Shown piece after piece: positions 38,236 through 48,137 of a stretch of 64,000 bases of DNA (position 1 is its first letter; each line of letters opens with the position of its first letter). Location of the stretch: the NCBI RefSeq assembly GCF_040581415.1, contig NZ_CP114014.1, positions 5,711,663 through 5,775,662 on the forward strand. Reading direction: 5' to 3'. The position numbers and the translations under genes are program-made. The DNA comes from Paraconexibacter sp040581415. GTDB lineage: Bacteria; Actinomycetota; Thermoleophilia; Solirubrobacterales; Solirubrobacteraceae. The notes beneath the pieces are model-generated. The model did no database searches. It was not told where the DNA came from and saw only the letters and a list, made by a program, of their open reading frames with translations.

Positions 38236-39611
38236 GTCCGCGCCCCGAAGCGCCGCAGGGCCAGCCGGGCCAGCACGCCGTAGGCGACGACCAGCAGGGC
38301 AAGGTGCAGCAGGGACTGCCCAAGCGCGGGATCCGCGTCGTTGAGCCCGGCGTCGAGCGCCTGCAGCGTGGGCTTGAAGGGGAACAGCGCGCCGACCACC
38401 TGCACCACGTCGTAGGCGGACGCGCTGATCGACCCGCTCGGGACGAGCGCCAGCGCGGCCACCGGCAGCGACAGCAGGAAGGCCAGCAGCGACGACGCGC
38501 GCACGTCGCGAGTCAGCGCGCCGATCGCGACGCCCATCGCGCCGAACCCGAGCGCCCCCGCCGCCAGCGCCGCCAGCCACAGCGGCGCACGCCCGAAGCG
38601 CACGTCCTGGAAGGTCGCCAGCAGCAACAGGAGCAGCAGGCCGATCACCGCCGCGACGAGCGCCCCCAGCAGGACCTTCTCCGCCACGAGCGCCGTCCGC
38701 CCGACGAGCCCGCGCACGAGCCGGCCGAACGCATGCTCCTCCCGTTCCAGCGCGAGCATCCCCGCCGCGACCAGCAGCCCGACGAACATCAGCGCGACCG
38801 TGACGGCCGCCGCGATCGCGTAGCCGTCGAGGGACGACGTGTTGCTGTCCCCGACCGTCTTCACCTTCACGGCGATCGGGTTCGAGATCGTCGACAGGAC
38901 CGCGTCGGACAGGTCCAGGTTGTCGATCGCGAGCTGCGCGAAGCGCTGCACCCGCTCGACGCCCTCCCGCTGCTCGCTGCCTGCCGGCAGGCCCTTCGCG
39001 ATCCCGTCCAGCACCTCGGCGGACCGCTTCAGCCCGAGCACGTCGAACTGCTGGCCCAGGAGCTTGAACCCGCCGCCCTGCAGCAGGATGCCGATGTACT
39101 GCCCGGCGACCTTCGTCAGCTCGTTCCCGAGCGCCTGGTTCGCCTTCGCCAGCTGGGCGTTGATCGTGTTCTCGACGTACCGCCGCTTGAGCGGGTTGTC
39201 GGCGGCGTAGTAGACCTCGAGCGTCGGCTTCTGCTTGCTGCCCGAGAGGCTGACCGCCGCCTGCAGCGCCTGGGTCACGTCGCCGGGGACGATCAGGGCG
39301 CCGACGGCCTCGCCCGACTCCACCTTCGCGAGCGCCTCCGCGCGGCTGTTCACGCGGATCGGGTCGATCGCCTCGAACAGCCGGTCGGCGTAGGTCGACG
39401 CGTCCAGCTTCTGGCCCCCGAGCGAGAAGCTGCCGCCGTCCGCCGGGACCTCGTTGAAGAACGCGACCTTGGGCTTGCTCGGCGGCCGGGACACGCCGTA
39501 GCCGACGGGCACGCCGATCACGATCGCGTACAGCGCCAGGAGCGCCAGCAGCAGCGGCGAGCGCCGCAGGATCTGCAGGTCCTTCACGAGCAGGAAGCGG
39601 AGCGCGCGCAT
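38232..39611 (-). CDS. ABC-2 type transporter permease
   Basis: A 459-residue permease with one N-terminal membrane helix (LLLALLALYAIVIGVPVGYGV), a long extracytoplasmic domain of about 200 residues, then six hydrophobic helices from about 250. This is the YhgE/DrrB-like ABC-2 layout. It is 6 nt downstream of the ATPase gene, forming an exporter. The substrate is unknown; drug or lipid export is common in the family. Confidence 0.88.
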   Translation of the reverse strand: MRALRFLLVKDLQILRRSPLLLALLALYAIVIGVPVGYGVSRPPSKPKVAFFNEVPADGGSFSLGGQKLDASTYADRLFEAIDPIRVNSRAEALAKVESGEAVGALIVPGDVTQALQAAVSLSGSKQKPTLEVYYAADNPLKRRYVENTINAQLAKANQALGNELTKVAGQYIGILLQGGGFKLLGQQFDVLGLKRSAEVLDGIAKGLPAGSEQREGVERVQRFAQLAIDNLDLSDAVLSTISNPIAVKVKTVGDSNTSSLDGYAIAAAVTVALMFVGLLVAAGMLALEREEHAFGRLVRGLVGRTALVAEKVLLGALVAAVIGLLLLLLLATFQDVRFGRAPLWLAALAAGALGFGAMGVAIGALTRDVRASSLLAFLLSLPVAALALVPSGSISASAYDVVQVVGALFPFKPTLQALDAGLNDADPALGQSLLHLALLVVAYGVLARLALRRFGART

Positions 39612-39617
39612 CGGCGG

Positions 39618-40322
<705 letters not shown>

Positions 40323-40376
40323 ACTCGAGAGGCTACCCGCCGCTCCCCGCGGGTGATCCGCTGTCACGATGGGCGC

Positions 40377-41180
40377 GTGTCCGACGGCCGCTCGACCCGC
40401 ATCCTGTTCATCGGCGACCTGGTCGGCGGGCTCGGCCGGCGGACCCTGCTGGGCCTGCTGCCCCGTCTGCGCGAGCAGCACGAGCCGACGTTCGTCGTCG
40501 TCAACGGCGAGAACGTCGCGGGCGGACTGGGCATCACGCCGAAGATCGCGGACGAGCTGTTCGCCGCCGGCGTCGACGTCATCACGCTCGGCAACCACAC
40601 GTACCACCGGCGGGAGATCTACTCCTACCTGGACGACAACGAGCGCATCCTGCGGCCCGCGAACTACCTCGCGAGCCAGCCGGGCCACGGCAGCTGCATC
40701 GTCGAGGTGGGCGGCGTCCGGCTGGGCGTCGTGAACCTGAGCGGGAACGTCTTCCTGCGCGCGGGGCGCCCGGCGTTCACCGAGATGGACGCGGTCCTCG
40801 GTCGCCTCGAGGGCAAGACCGACCACATCCTCGTCGACATGCACGCGGAGGCGACGAGCGAGAAGGTCGCGCTCGGCTGGTACCTCGACGGCGAGGTCAC
40901 CGCGGTCGTGGGGACGCACACGCATGTCCCGACCGCCGACCTCCGCGTCCTGCCGAAGGGGACCGCGTACATCACCGACGTCGGCATGACCGGGCCCCGC
41001 GGCGGCGTCATCGGCGTCAAGCGCGAGCAGGCGATCGAGTCCCTGCGGACCCACATGAACGTCCGCTTCGAGACCTCCGAGGAGGACCCGTGGCTCATGG
41101 GCGTCCTGATCACCTGCGACCCGGACCGCCGCCACCGGGCCACGGCGATCGAGCAGCTGCTCGTCCCCTGGGACGGGTGA
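40377..41180 (+). CDS. ymdB: YmdB-family metallophosphoesterase
   Basis: A 267-residue protein with the dimetal motifs FIGDLVGGLGRR, VVNGENVAGGLGI, ITLGNHTYHRREI, VDMHAEATSEKVALGWYLDG and VGTHTHVPTADLRVLPKGTA, all diagnostic of the YmdB 2',3'-cyclic-nucleotide phosphodiesterase family. In firmicutes it affects biofilm and motility gene expression and is often near rny. Here it stands alone, divergent from the ABC exporter. The GTG at 40377 fits the family; the long frame upstream is antisense. Confidence 0.93.
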   Translation: MSDGRSTRILFIGDLVGGLGRRTLLGLLPRLREQHEPTFVVVNGENVAGGLGITPKIADELFAAGVDVITLGNHTYHRREIYSYLDDNERILRPANYLASQPGHGSCIVEVGGVRLGVVNLSGNVFLRAGRPAFTEMDAVLGRLEGKTDHILVDMHAEATSEKVALGWYLDGEVTAVVGTHTHVPTADLRVLPKGTAYITDVGMTGPRGGVIGVKREQAIESLRTHMNVRFETSEEDPWLMGVLITCDPDRRHRATAIEQLLVPWDG

Positions 41181-41189
41181 GCGCTGCCG

Positions 41190-42968
41190 TCAGGCGGCGG
41201 TGACGACCGGCGCCGGGACCATCGCCGGGTTCGCGTCCGGGTCGGCCCCGTCTGTCTCCTCCTCGTCCCCGAACGGCGCCAGCAGGGCGACCATGACGAG
41301 CGGGAAGAACCAGACGATGTAGAGGTAGAACCAGTGCGTCACACCCGCCTGCAGCGCGATCACGATCGCCGCCGCGCAGGCGGCCAGGCCCGTCATGTCC
41401 CGGCGCCGCGGCAGCACCGCGAGGCCGACCGCGAGCAGCACCGACAGCGCCTGCCACACGTGCTGCAGCCCGGGGATCTCGTACAGGCCCCAGATGGAGA
41501 ACGGCGACCCGCGCGAGGTCTGGAAGCCGAGCGTGCGGTCGTACACGAGCGACGGCGACTGGCCGTGCCAGATGACCGGCAGCAGTGCGATCAGGGCCGT
41601 GATCCCGAACGCGACGCTGAACACGATGAACGTGCGGGCCCGCGAGCGCGCGGTGGTCGGAGCGTCCTCCGGGTCACCGGGACGGTGGCCCAGCGCATGC
41701 GTCGCGAACAGGGGTGCCACGGCCAGCGTCGCGAACTTCGTCAGCCCGCCGAGCGCGATGAAGACCGCGCGCCGGCCGGGTCTGGCCGCCGCGAGCAGCG
41801 CCGCGATCAGGAAGACCGAGACGAGCGCGTCGTTGCTGTTGCACATCTGCGCGTAGAACGTGAGCGGGAACGCGGCCCAGCAGTACGACAGGACGACCCC
41901 GAGTCCCGGCCCGCGGATCTGGCGCCCCAGCAGGAACAGCAGCAGCATGCAGAGCAGGTCGAACGCGACGGCCGCGCCGTGGGCGGCGGGCAGGTCGTCC
42001 CAGCGGCCGGACCAGCCCAGCGCCTGGGTGAACGGGATGTACGCCGCGTAGGCGACCGGCCCGTAGGTGTCCCCGTGCTCGTTGTCCTTCGGCCAGTTGC
42101 CGTAGAGCTTCTCGCCGCCCGTCAGCTTCTCGGCGCCGATGACGCCCGAGTAGCCCACGTCGATCACGTTCGAGTTGGTGATGTTCAGCCCGACGCGGAA
42201 GCCGACGAGGAACACGAGCCCGATCGCGAGCCAGGTGACCGGGATCGCGATCGGCGCCGCGCCGCGGCGGGGCGCGCCGGCCGCCGGTGGTCGCGAGACC
42301 ACGCCGATCCACAGCATGCGCGCCAGCACGTAGGCGAGCAGGATGTACTCGCTCGGGACGCTGCGGTCGATCTGCGCGTCGTTGAAGTAGGCGACGCTGA
42401 TCCCGAACGCGGCCAGGACCGACACGTCGAGCATCAGCCACGACGGCCGCCAGCGCCGGCGCGGCCCGAGGAACGGCAGCAGGAACGCGACCGTCATCGG
42501 GATCCAGACCCACGGCGAGTTGACCTTGCGGCCGAACGCGCCCGGGTAGCCGCGGGCCATCGACCAGGCGACCTTGTAGCCCGTGTAGGACTCCTGGACC
42601 TTCGCCGAGCGGTCCTCGATCGTGACCTGCCCGATCTCCCGCAGCGGCTTGGTCTTCGCGTAGTAGCTGATCTGCCAGCGCTGGCGGCCCTTCAGGAACA
42701 CCCCGGGGTAGGCGCCGGGGTAGTCCTTCTTCATCTGGATGATCTCGGGGCGCTTGTCGGCCAGCGCCTGCGCCTGGTTGCCGGTGAGCCGGTGGCCGAC
42801 GGGCGGCTGGTCCAGGGACGGCGGGGTCGTGAGCGCGTTCCCGTCCTCGGCCCCGGCGGGCTGGCCGGGGGCCGCCGTCGCGATCGGGGCGGAGTCCGCC
42901 GACGCCGGGCCGGCGACGAGCAGCAGCAGGAGCAGGACGGCCAGGAGCGCCGCCGGTAGCCGCCTCAC
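41190..42968 (-). CDS. Multi-pass membrane glycosyltransferase-like protein (GT87/DUF2029-like)
   Basis: A 592-residue membrane protein. A signal-like N-terminus (RRLPAALLAVLLLLLLVAGPASA) is followed by about 130 extracytoplasmic residues and then some ten to eleven hydrophobic helices. Features such as YGPVAYAAYIPFTQAL and the Asn/Asp-rich loops suggest a polyprenyl-phosphate-sugar-dependent transferase of the GT-C fold. The GTG at 42968 overlaps the GtrA stop by 4 nt. Coupling to GtrA, which handles lipid-linked sugars, supports envelope glycan synthesis. Confidence 0.72.
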   Translation of the reverse strand: MRRLPAALLAVLLLLLLVAGPASADSAPIATAAPGQPAGAEDGNALTTPPSLDQPPVGHRLTGNQAQALADKRPEIIQMKKDYPGAYPGVFLKGRQRWQISYYAKTKPLREIGQVTIEDRSAKVQESYTGYKVAWSMARGYPGAFGRKVNSPWVWIPMTVAFLLPFLGPRRRWRPSWLMLDVSVLAAFGISVAYFNDAQIDRSVPSEYILLAYVLARMLWIGVVSRPPAAGAPRRGAAPIAIPVTWLAIGLVFLVGFRVGLNITNSNVIDVGYSGVIGAEKLTGGEKLYGNWPKDNEHGDTYGPVAYAAYIPFTQALGWSGRWDDLPAAHGAAVAFDLLCMLLLFLLGRQIRGPGLGVVLSYCWAAFPLTFYAQMCNSNDALVSVFLIAALLAAARPGRRAVFIALGGLTKFATLAVAPLFATHALGHRPGDPEDAPTTARSRARTFIVFSVAFGITALIALLPVIWHGQSPSLVYDRTLGFQTSRGSPFSIWGLYEIPGLQHVWQALSVLLAVGLAVLPRRRDMTGLAACAAAIVIALQAGVTHWFYLYIVWFFPLVMVALLAPFGDEEETDGADPDANPAMVPAPVVTAA

Positions 42969-43411
42969 CCCTTGAAGCTCCAGAGCTTGTTCCCCAGGAA
43001 GTTCAGGGGTGTCGCGGCGACGATCGCCACCGCCTGGGCCGGGACCTCGGCCAGATCGGCCCAGCTGACGAGGGCCTGCAGGATCCCGAAGCTGAACAGG
43101 AACGCGCCGACGCTGACGGTCAGGAAACGGGCGGCCTGGAAGCCCGCATGGCCCTCGGACGCGCCGAAGGTCCAGTGGCGGTTCCACCAGAAGTTGTTGA
43201 TGACGCCGACCAGGAAGGCCAGCACCGCCGCGACCCGGTAGTCGACGTCGAGCGCGTGCACGGCGACGGTGAAGGTCGCCAGGTTGACGACGTAGCCACT
43301 CGCACCGACGGCGCCGAAGCGGACGAGCTCGAGCCAGTTCCCGGGGTGACGAAGACCGTGCCGGACGCGCAGATGGATGGGGAGCGGCGTCACGACCGCC
43401 TCGTCCGGCAT
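42965..43411 (-). CDS. GtrA-family membrane protein
   Basis: A 148-residue protein with four transmembrane helices, including ELVRFGAVGASGYVVNLATF, a later NNFWWNRHWTF loop and LNFLGNKLWSF at the C-terminus, all GtrA hallmarks. The family is implicated in moving or presenting polyprenyl-linked sugars. Start at 43411; the upstream frame is shadow of the phosphodiesterase gene. It is 4 nt after that gene and overlaps the glycosyltransferase-like gene. Confidence 0.88.
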   Translation of the reverse strand: MPDEAVVTPLPIHLRVRHGLRHPGNWLELVRFGAVGASGYVVNLATFTVAVHALDVDYRVAAVLAFLVGVINNFWWNRHWTFGASEGHAGFQAARFLTVSVGAFLFSFGILQALVSWADLAEVPAQAVAIVAATPLNFLGNKLWSFKG

Positions 43412-43415
43412 CCCC

Positions 43416-44993
43416 TCAGGGTACCTGGGGCGCCTGGGATGGCGAAGCACGGGCCGGGTCCGGACGCGCCATCGCGCCGCGGAAGTGATCGATGACCATC
43501 GGCGCGATGTCCGCGATCGACCAGGCCCCGTCGGCGACGCGGGCGGCCGGGGCGTCGACGCCGTGGTAGACCAGCGCCCCGAGTGAGTCGACTGCGTGGA
43601 GGGACCCGTGCGACCCGCCGCCGATGTGGTGCTGGCCGCCCCAGTCGGGGAACTCCCACTCGGGCGCGGCGCTGAACAGCACGTCGCCGGACGTCGGGCA
43701 GGTGAGCGCCGCCCAGACGCGGGCGAGCGCGTCCGGGTAGGACGGCGCGACCAGCAGGCCGTCCTCCACGACGGCGCCCAGGACCTCCCGCGCGCCCTCG
43801 ATCGTCCAGCGCCCGCCGCGCGCGTCGCGGACGAGCGCCGCGTCCGGGCCGCCCTCGGCACCGGCGGCGCCCGCACCGGCGGGCCGGAACCGCAGCTCGC
43901 CCGCCGCCCCGGCGATCACGCCCTGCACCGGGCGCGTGCGGTCCAGGTACAGCGCCAGGTCGATGCCGTCCGTCGCCAGGCCGGTCGCGACCAGCTGGGC
44001 CACGAGCGGCCGGCGGGCGACAGGGTCAGGTTCGAGGACGTACAGCTGCGCCGACCGCTGCGACGGGCAGAGCGCGATCCGGGCGCGATCGGCGCCGCGG
44101 CCCGAGGGCGGCAGCACGTCGTAGCGCGCGAAGGCCTCCTGGAAGGCGATCGTCTGCTCGACGGGTGCGTGCGAGTGGTCGGCGACCACGATCACCGCGT
44201 GCTCGCGCAGGAACGCGTCGACCCCGCCGCCGGCGACCATCAGCCGCTCGAGCTGGCGGTCGGCCGCCTCGATCGACTCGATCTGCATGTGCGGGCCGGC
44301 CTCGTGCGAGTGCGTGTCGTTGTCCGGCAGGCTGAAGAGGAGGAAGTCGAAGAGGTCGTGCTCGACCATGTAGGCCCCGACGCAGCCCGTGTGCTGGTCA
44401 CGGAGCCCCGGCATCCCCAGGCGCGACCAGCAGCCCGTGTCGCGGCTGGCGTAGAGGTCGGCGTAGAAGAGCTCGGTCGGGCCCTTGACGGTGCGCCGCA
44501 TCACCTGCGAGGTGAGCTTCGCGATCGGCGTCTCCTTGGCGGGCTTGTGCTCATGGCGCCCGCGGAACATCAGGTACGTGGTGCCGGCGGTCCGCAGTCC
44601 ACGGTCGTCGAGCGTCTCGAAGACGGTCTCCACGTCGGCCGGCAGGTGCTCGGCGTTCATGTTGTAGACGGTGTCGATCAGCTGCTGGGCGACGCCGAAC
44701 TTGCGGACGGCGGGGAAGCTCGAGCCGTACTCGACGTAGCGCGACTCGCTGCGGGAGTACCAGTTCATCGCCGGGATCCGGTGCTCGTCCTGGAGCCTCC
44801 CGGTGGCGATCGTCGCCGCGCAGACCGGGGTGACCGACGGGAAGGCGGCGCAGCAGGTGGGGACGTACGTGCCGGCGGCCATGAGCTGCGCCAGGACGGG
44901 TGCGCGGCCGGCCTCGACGGCGCGCTCGAGCTCGGACGGCTTCAGGCCGTCGATGACGGCCAGGACCAGCTTCTTCGTGGCCCGACCGGTCAT
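43416..44993 (-). CDS. Alkaline-phosphatase-superfamily phosphodiesterase (nucleotide pyrophosphatase type)
   Basis: A 525-residue enzyme. VLAVIDGLKPSELE carries the first metal Asp, CCAAFPSVTPVCAATIATG the nucleophilic Thr or Ser region, and SLPDNDTHSHEAGP and VVADHSHAPV the further metal-binding Asp and His residues. This is the type I phosphodiesterase / nucleotide pyrophosphatase layout. No signal peptide is visible, so a cytoplasmic role is likely. Being first in an operon with GtrA and a GT-C-like protein suggests processing of a phosphorylated lipid or sugar. Confidence 0.85.
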   Translation of the reverse strand: MTGRATKKLVLAVIDGLKPSELERAVEAGRAPVLAQLMAAGTYVPTCCAAFPSVTPVCAATIATGRLQDEHRIPAMNWYSRSESRYVEYGSSFPAVRKFGVAQQLIDTVYNMNAEHLPADVETVFETLDDRGLRTAGTTYLMFRGRHEHKPAKETPIAKLTSQVMRRTVKGPTELFYADLYASRDTGCWSRLGMPGLRDQHTGCVGAYMVEHDLFDFLLFSLPDNDTHSHEAGPHMQIESIEAADRQLERLMVAGGGVDAFLREHAVIVVADHSHAPVEQTIAFQEAFARYDVLPPSGRGADRARIALCPSQRSAQLYVLEPDPVARRPLVAQLVATGLATDGIDLALYLDRTRPVQGVIAGAAGELRFRPAGAGAAGAEGGPDAALVRDARGGRWTIEGAREVLGAVVEDGLLVAPSYPDALARVWAALTCPTSGDVLFSAAPEWEFPDWGGQHHIGGGSHGSLHAVDSLGALVYHGVDAPAARVADGAWSIADIAPMVIDHFRGAMARPDPARASPSQAPQVP

Positions 44994-45081
44994 CGACCTG
45001 CGCAGGTGGGAAGCGCGAGGCGCAGCCGAGCGGTTCCCGGCGCTGAGGCGAGGGCCGAGCCCCCCGGGCGAGGACGTCGCA

Positions 45082-45657
45082 TCAGCGCAGGATCCGCAGG
45101 CCTGCGTACTTCTCGCCCTCGCGGCGCTTGCCGCCGCGCATCAGGACCACCGCGCCGACGACGCCGACCAGCCCGACCGGCGGCGCCGCGACGCTCAGCC
45201 CGGCCAGCGCCAGGGCGATGCCCTCGGCGTAGTACGGGAGCGTCGCCTGCGTGGAGGCGTCCAGGCGCGCGCGGACCCGGCCGAACAGGCCGCTGACGGC
45301 GAACGTCGCGAGCACCGCGAGCAGCGGCCCGGCCAGGAGGCCCGGCCACCACACGTCGAAGCGGTCGTCGAGCTGTCCCGCGAAGGCGAGGGCGGCGAGG
45401 ATCGCGCCGAAACCGGTGATGAACAGGGCGCCGCTGCCGTCCTCGAGCGCCTTGCGCCCGGCGATGCTCGCCACGAACGCACCCGCCATCGCGCCGATGA
45501 AGACGGGCGACTCGAGGAACGCGAAGTCCGTCCCGTCGAAGTCGACGCCGAGGTTCGCGGCGGCGAGGACGCCCAGGAGGAGCGCGGGCAGGAACGGGCG
45601 CACGCCGATGGCGGCAGCGACGCCGGCCGCCTGGAGGATGTCGAGAAGGAGGTTCAT
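45082..45657 (-). CDS. DUF4126-like membrane protein
   Basis: A 191-residue hydrophobic protein with about five to six helices. ILQAAGVAAAIGVRPFLPALL at the start, FLESPVFIGAMAGAFVASIAG, and GFGAILAALAFAG are consistent with the DUF4126 family. The C-terminus is basic. Start at 45657; the longer frame is shadow of the divergent aminotransferase gene. Function unknown. Confidence 0.75.
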   Translation of the reverse strand: MNLLLDILQAAGVAAAIGVRPFLPALLLGVLAAANLGVDFDGTDFAFLESPVFIGAMAGAFVASIAGRKALEDGSGALFITGFGAILAALAFAGQLDDRFDVWWPGLLAGPLLAVLATFAVSGLFGRVRARLDASTQATLPYYAEGIALALAGLSVAAPPVGLVGVVGAVVLMRGGKRREGEKYAGLRILR

Positions 45658-45732
45658 GGTGTCGGGGGAGGACGGTAGTGGCCGGACGCGCGGGCGGACC
45701 GCCAGGAGGGGTCCGATACCGTTCCCGGTCAC

Positions 45733-47187
45733 ATGATGACCGACGGCAGGCCCCCACACCCGGGCGGCGAAGAGCGCAGGATGACGCCTCGCCGGCCGGG
45801 CCGGACCCAGGCACGCGACCTCGAGCGGTACGCGTCGCTGTTCGCTGACCGCACCACGGTGATGAAGTCCTCCCCGATGCGGGACCTGATGGCGCTGACC
45901 GCCCGTCCGGAGGTCATCTCGCTCGCCGGCGGCCTGCCGGACACCTCGACGTTCCCCGCCGAGGACTTCGCGAAGCTCATGTCCCACCTGGGCGCGCGCG
46001 AGACGGCGCGGGCCCTGCAGTACGGCCCGACCGAGGGCGTGACGGAGATCAAGCGGGCGATCGTCCAGGTGATGGCGGCCGAGGGGACGGAGGTCGACGA
46101 GGACGACATCCTCCCTACGACCGGCGGCCAGCAGGTCATCGATCTGGTGTGCAAGACGCTCGTGGACCCGGGCGACGTGATCATCGCCGAGGCCCCGACG
46201 TATCCGGGCGCGGTCCCGACCTTCGCCGCCTACCAGGCCGAGGTCATCCAGATCGAGATGGACTCGGACGGGATGCGCATCGACGTCCTCGAGGAGACGC
46301 TCGAGCGCCTCGACCGCGAGGGCCGCCGGCCCAAGTTCATCTACACGATCCCGAACTTCCAGAACCCCGCCGGCGTGACGATGTCGCTGCCGCGGCGCCG
46401 GCGCCTGGTCGACATCGCGCACGAGCGCGAGCTGCTGGTCCTGGAGGACAACCCGTACGGGCTGCTGCGCTACGAGGGCGAGCCGATCCCGTCGCTCTAC
46501 TCGATGGACGGCGGCGAGTTCGTCATCTACCTCGGCACGTTCTCGAAGATCCTCTCGCCCGGCGTCCGCGTCGGCTGGTCCGCGGCCCCCCGTCCGGTGC
46601 TGCAGAAGATGAACATCGGCAAGGCGTCGACCGACCTCTGCTCCTCGCCGCTGAACCAGCTGTTCGTCGCCGAGTACTTCGCCTCGGGACAGTGGCCGGT
46701 GTACATGGACGAGCTGCGGGCGCTCTACCACCGCCGGCGGGACGTGCTGCTGGACGCGCTCGCCAAGAACCTCCCGGCGGAGGCGTCCTGGACGCGGCCG
46801 GACGGCGGGCTGTTCATCTGGGCGACGCTGCCCGACGGCCTGGACACGACGGACCTGCTGGCGAAGGCGCTCTCGCGTAACGTCGCCTTCGTCCCCGGGC
46901 GCGCCGCGTTCATGGACGGCCGCGGCGGGACGTCGATGCGGCTGAACTTCTCCGGGGTCAGCGACGAGCGCATCGTGGAGGGCGTGCGGCGCATCGGCGA
47001 GGTCGTCCACGAGCAGGTCGACCTGCTCGGGTCGCTCACCGGCCGCCGGCCCGGCGCCGTCCCGCGTCCGGCGCAGCCCGCCGCGGAGCCGGCCGGGCAG
47101 CGGCCCGCGGACCCGGCGCTCGAGAACGTCCTGCAGCTCCCGCGTCGCGACGGTGACGACGCGGCGACGCGCCGCTCGAGCTCATGA
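45733..47187 (+). CDS. PLP-dependent class I/II aminotransferase (LysN/MocR-catalytic type)
   Basis: A 484-residue fold-type I aminotransferase. ISLAGGLPDTSTFP, LPTTGGQQVIDLVCKTLVDPGD, FIYTIPNFQNPAGVTMS and LGTFSKILSPGVRVGW (PLP Lys) define the 2-aminoadipate/MocR-like group; no N-terminal winged helix is present. The Pro/Ala-rich tail of about 45 residues is extra. The start may be at 45733, 45736 or 45781. It overlaps ddl by 4 nt, so it may supply or recycle an amino acid for peptidoglycan. The substrate is unknown. Confidence 0.88.
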   Translation: MMTDGRPPHPGGEERRMTPRRPGRTQARDLERYASLFADRTTVMKSSPMRDLMALTARPEVISLAGGLPDTSTFPAEDFAKLMSHLGARETARALQYGPTEGVTEIKRAIVQVMAAEGTEVDEDDILPTTGGQQVIDLVCKTLVDPGDVIIAEAPTYPGAVPTFAAYQAEVIQIEMDSDGMRIDVLEETLERLDREGRRPKFIYTIPNFQNPAGVTMSLPRRRRLVDIAHERELLVLEDNPYGLLRYEGEPIPSLYSMDGGEFVIYLGTFSKILSPGVRVGWSAAPRPVLQKMNIGKASTDLCSSPLNQLFVAEYFASGQWPVYMDELRALYHRRRDVLLDALAKNLPAEASWTRPDGGLFIWATLPDGLDTTDLLAKALSRNVAFVPGRAAFMDGRGGTSMRLNFSGVSDERIVEGVRRIGEVVHEQVDLLGSLTGRRPGAVPRPAQPAAEPAGQRPADPALENVLQLPRRDGDDAATRRSSS

Positions 47188-48134
47188 GTGGCGGCGGCGC
47201 CCGGCGGGTGGTCGTCCTGAAGGGCGGGCGATCGCTCGAGCGCCAGGTGTCGCTGGCCTCCGGCGCGCGGGTGCAGGACGCCCTCGAGCGCCTCGGCCAC
47301 GAGGTGCACGGCCTGGACGTGGGCCACGACCTGGTCGCCCGCCTGCGCGAGCTCGCGCCCGACGCCGCGTTCATCGCGCTGCACGGCAGCGACGGCGAGA
47401 ACGGCACGATCCAGGAGCTGCTGGAGATCCTGGGCATCCCCTACACCGGCTCGGGCATCAGCGCGTGCGTGCGCTGCTCGGACAAGATCCTCGCCAAGCA
47501 CGCGATGGTCGACGCCGGGCTGCCCACGCCGGACTTCCTGTCGTTCAACGAGACCGCGTTCAAGGAGCTCGGCGCCGCGGAGGCGCTGCCCGCGGTGGAG
47601 GAGCGCCTGGGCTTCCCGCTCGTCGTCAAGCCGTCCGACCAGGGCTCGGCGCTCGGCATCAAGTTCGCGGCGGCGGCGACCGACGTCCCTGCCGCCCTGG
47701 TCGCCGCGTTCTCCTACAGCGAGAAGGTCGTGCTCGAGCAGTACGTCAAGGGCCGCGACCTCGCCGTGTCCATCCTGGACGGCCGGGCGCTGCCGGTCGT
47801 GGAGGCGGTCCCGGACGACGGGGAGTTCTACGACTTCACGTCGCGGTACACCATCGGACGTACGCAGTTCGTCTGCCCGGCCGCGCTGGACGACGCGACG
47901 ACCGCGCGGGCGCAGGAGCTCGCGCTGGCGGTGCACGACCTGCTCGGCTGCCGGCACTTCTCCCGCGTGGACCTGATGTGCGACGCCGTGACCGGGGAGC
48001 TCACGGTCCTCGAGGTGAACGTCATCCCGGGGATGACCGAGACCAGCCTGCTGCCGATGGCCGCGGACGCGGTGGGCATCGACTTCGACGCCCTCGTCGG
48101 GAAGATGCTCGAACTGGCGCTCGCTGCGCCCTGA
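47184..48134 (+). CDS. ddl: D-alanine-D-alanine ligase
   Basis: A 316-residue ATP-grasp ligase. LKGGRSLERQVSLASG (family N-terminus), ALHGSDGENGTIQELLEILGIPYTGSG split across residues 70-100, VVKPSDQGSALGIKF, and LEVNVIPGMTETSLLP (metal and D-Ala site). It joins two D-alanines for cell-wall precursors. It is translationally coupled to the aminotransferase gene. Confidence 0.95.
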   Translation: MSGGGARRVVVLKGGRSLERQVSLASGARVQDALERLGHEVHGLDVGHDLVARLRELAPDAAFIALHGSDGENGTIQELLEILGIPYTGSGISACVRCSDKILAKHAMVDAGLPTPDFLSFNETAFKELGAAEALPAVEERLGFPLVVKPSDQGSALGIKFAAAATDVPAALVAAFSYSEKVVLEQYVKGRDLAVSILDGRALPVVEAVPDDGEFYDFTSRYTIGRTQFVCPAALDDATTARAQELALAVHDLLGCRHFSRVDLMCDAVTGELTVLEVNVIPGMTETSLLPMAADAVGIDFDALVGKMLELALAAP

Positions 48135-48137
48135 GCG

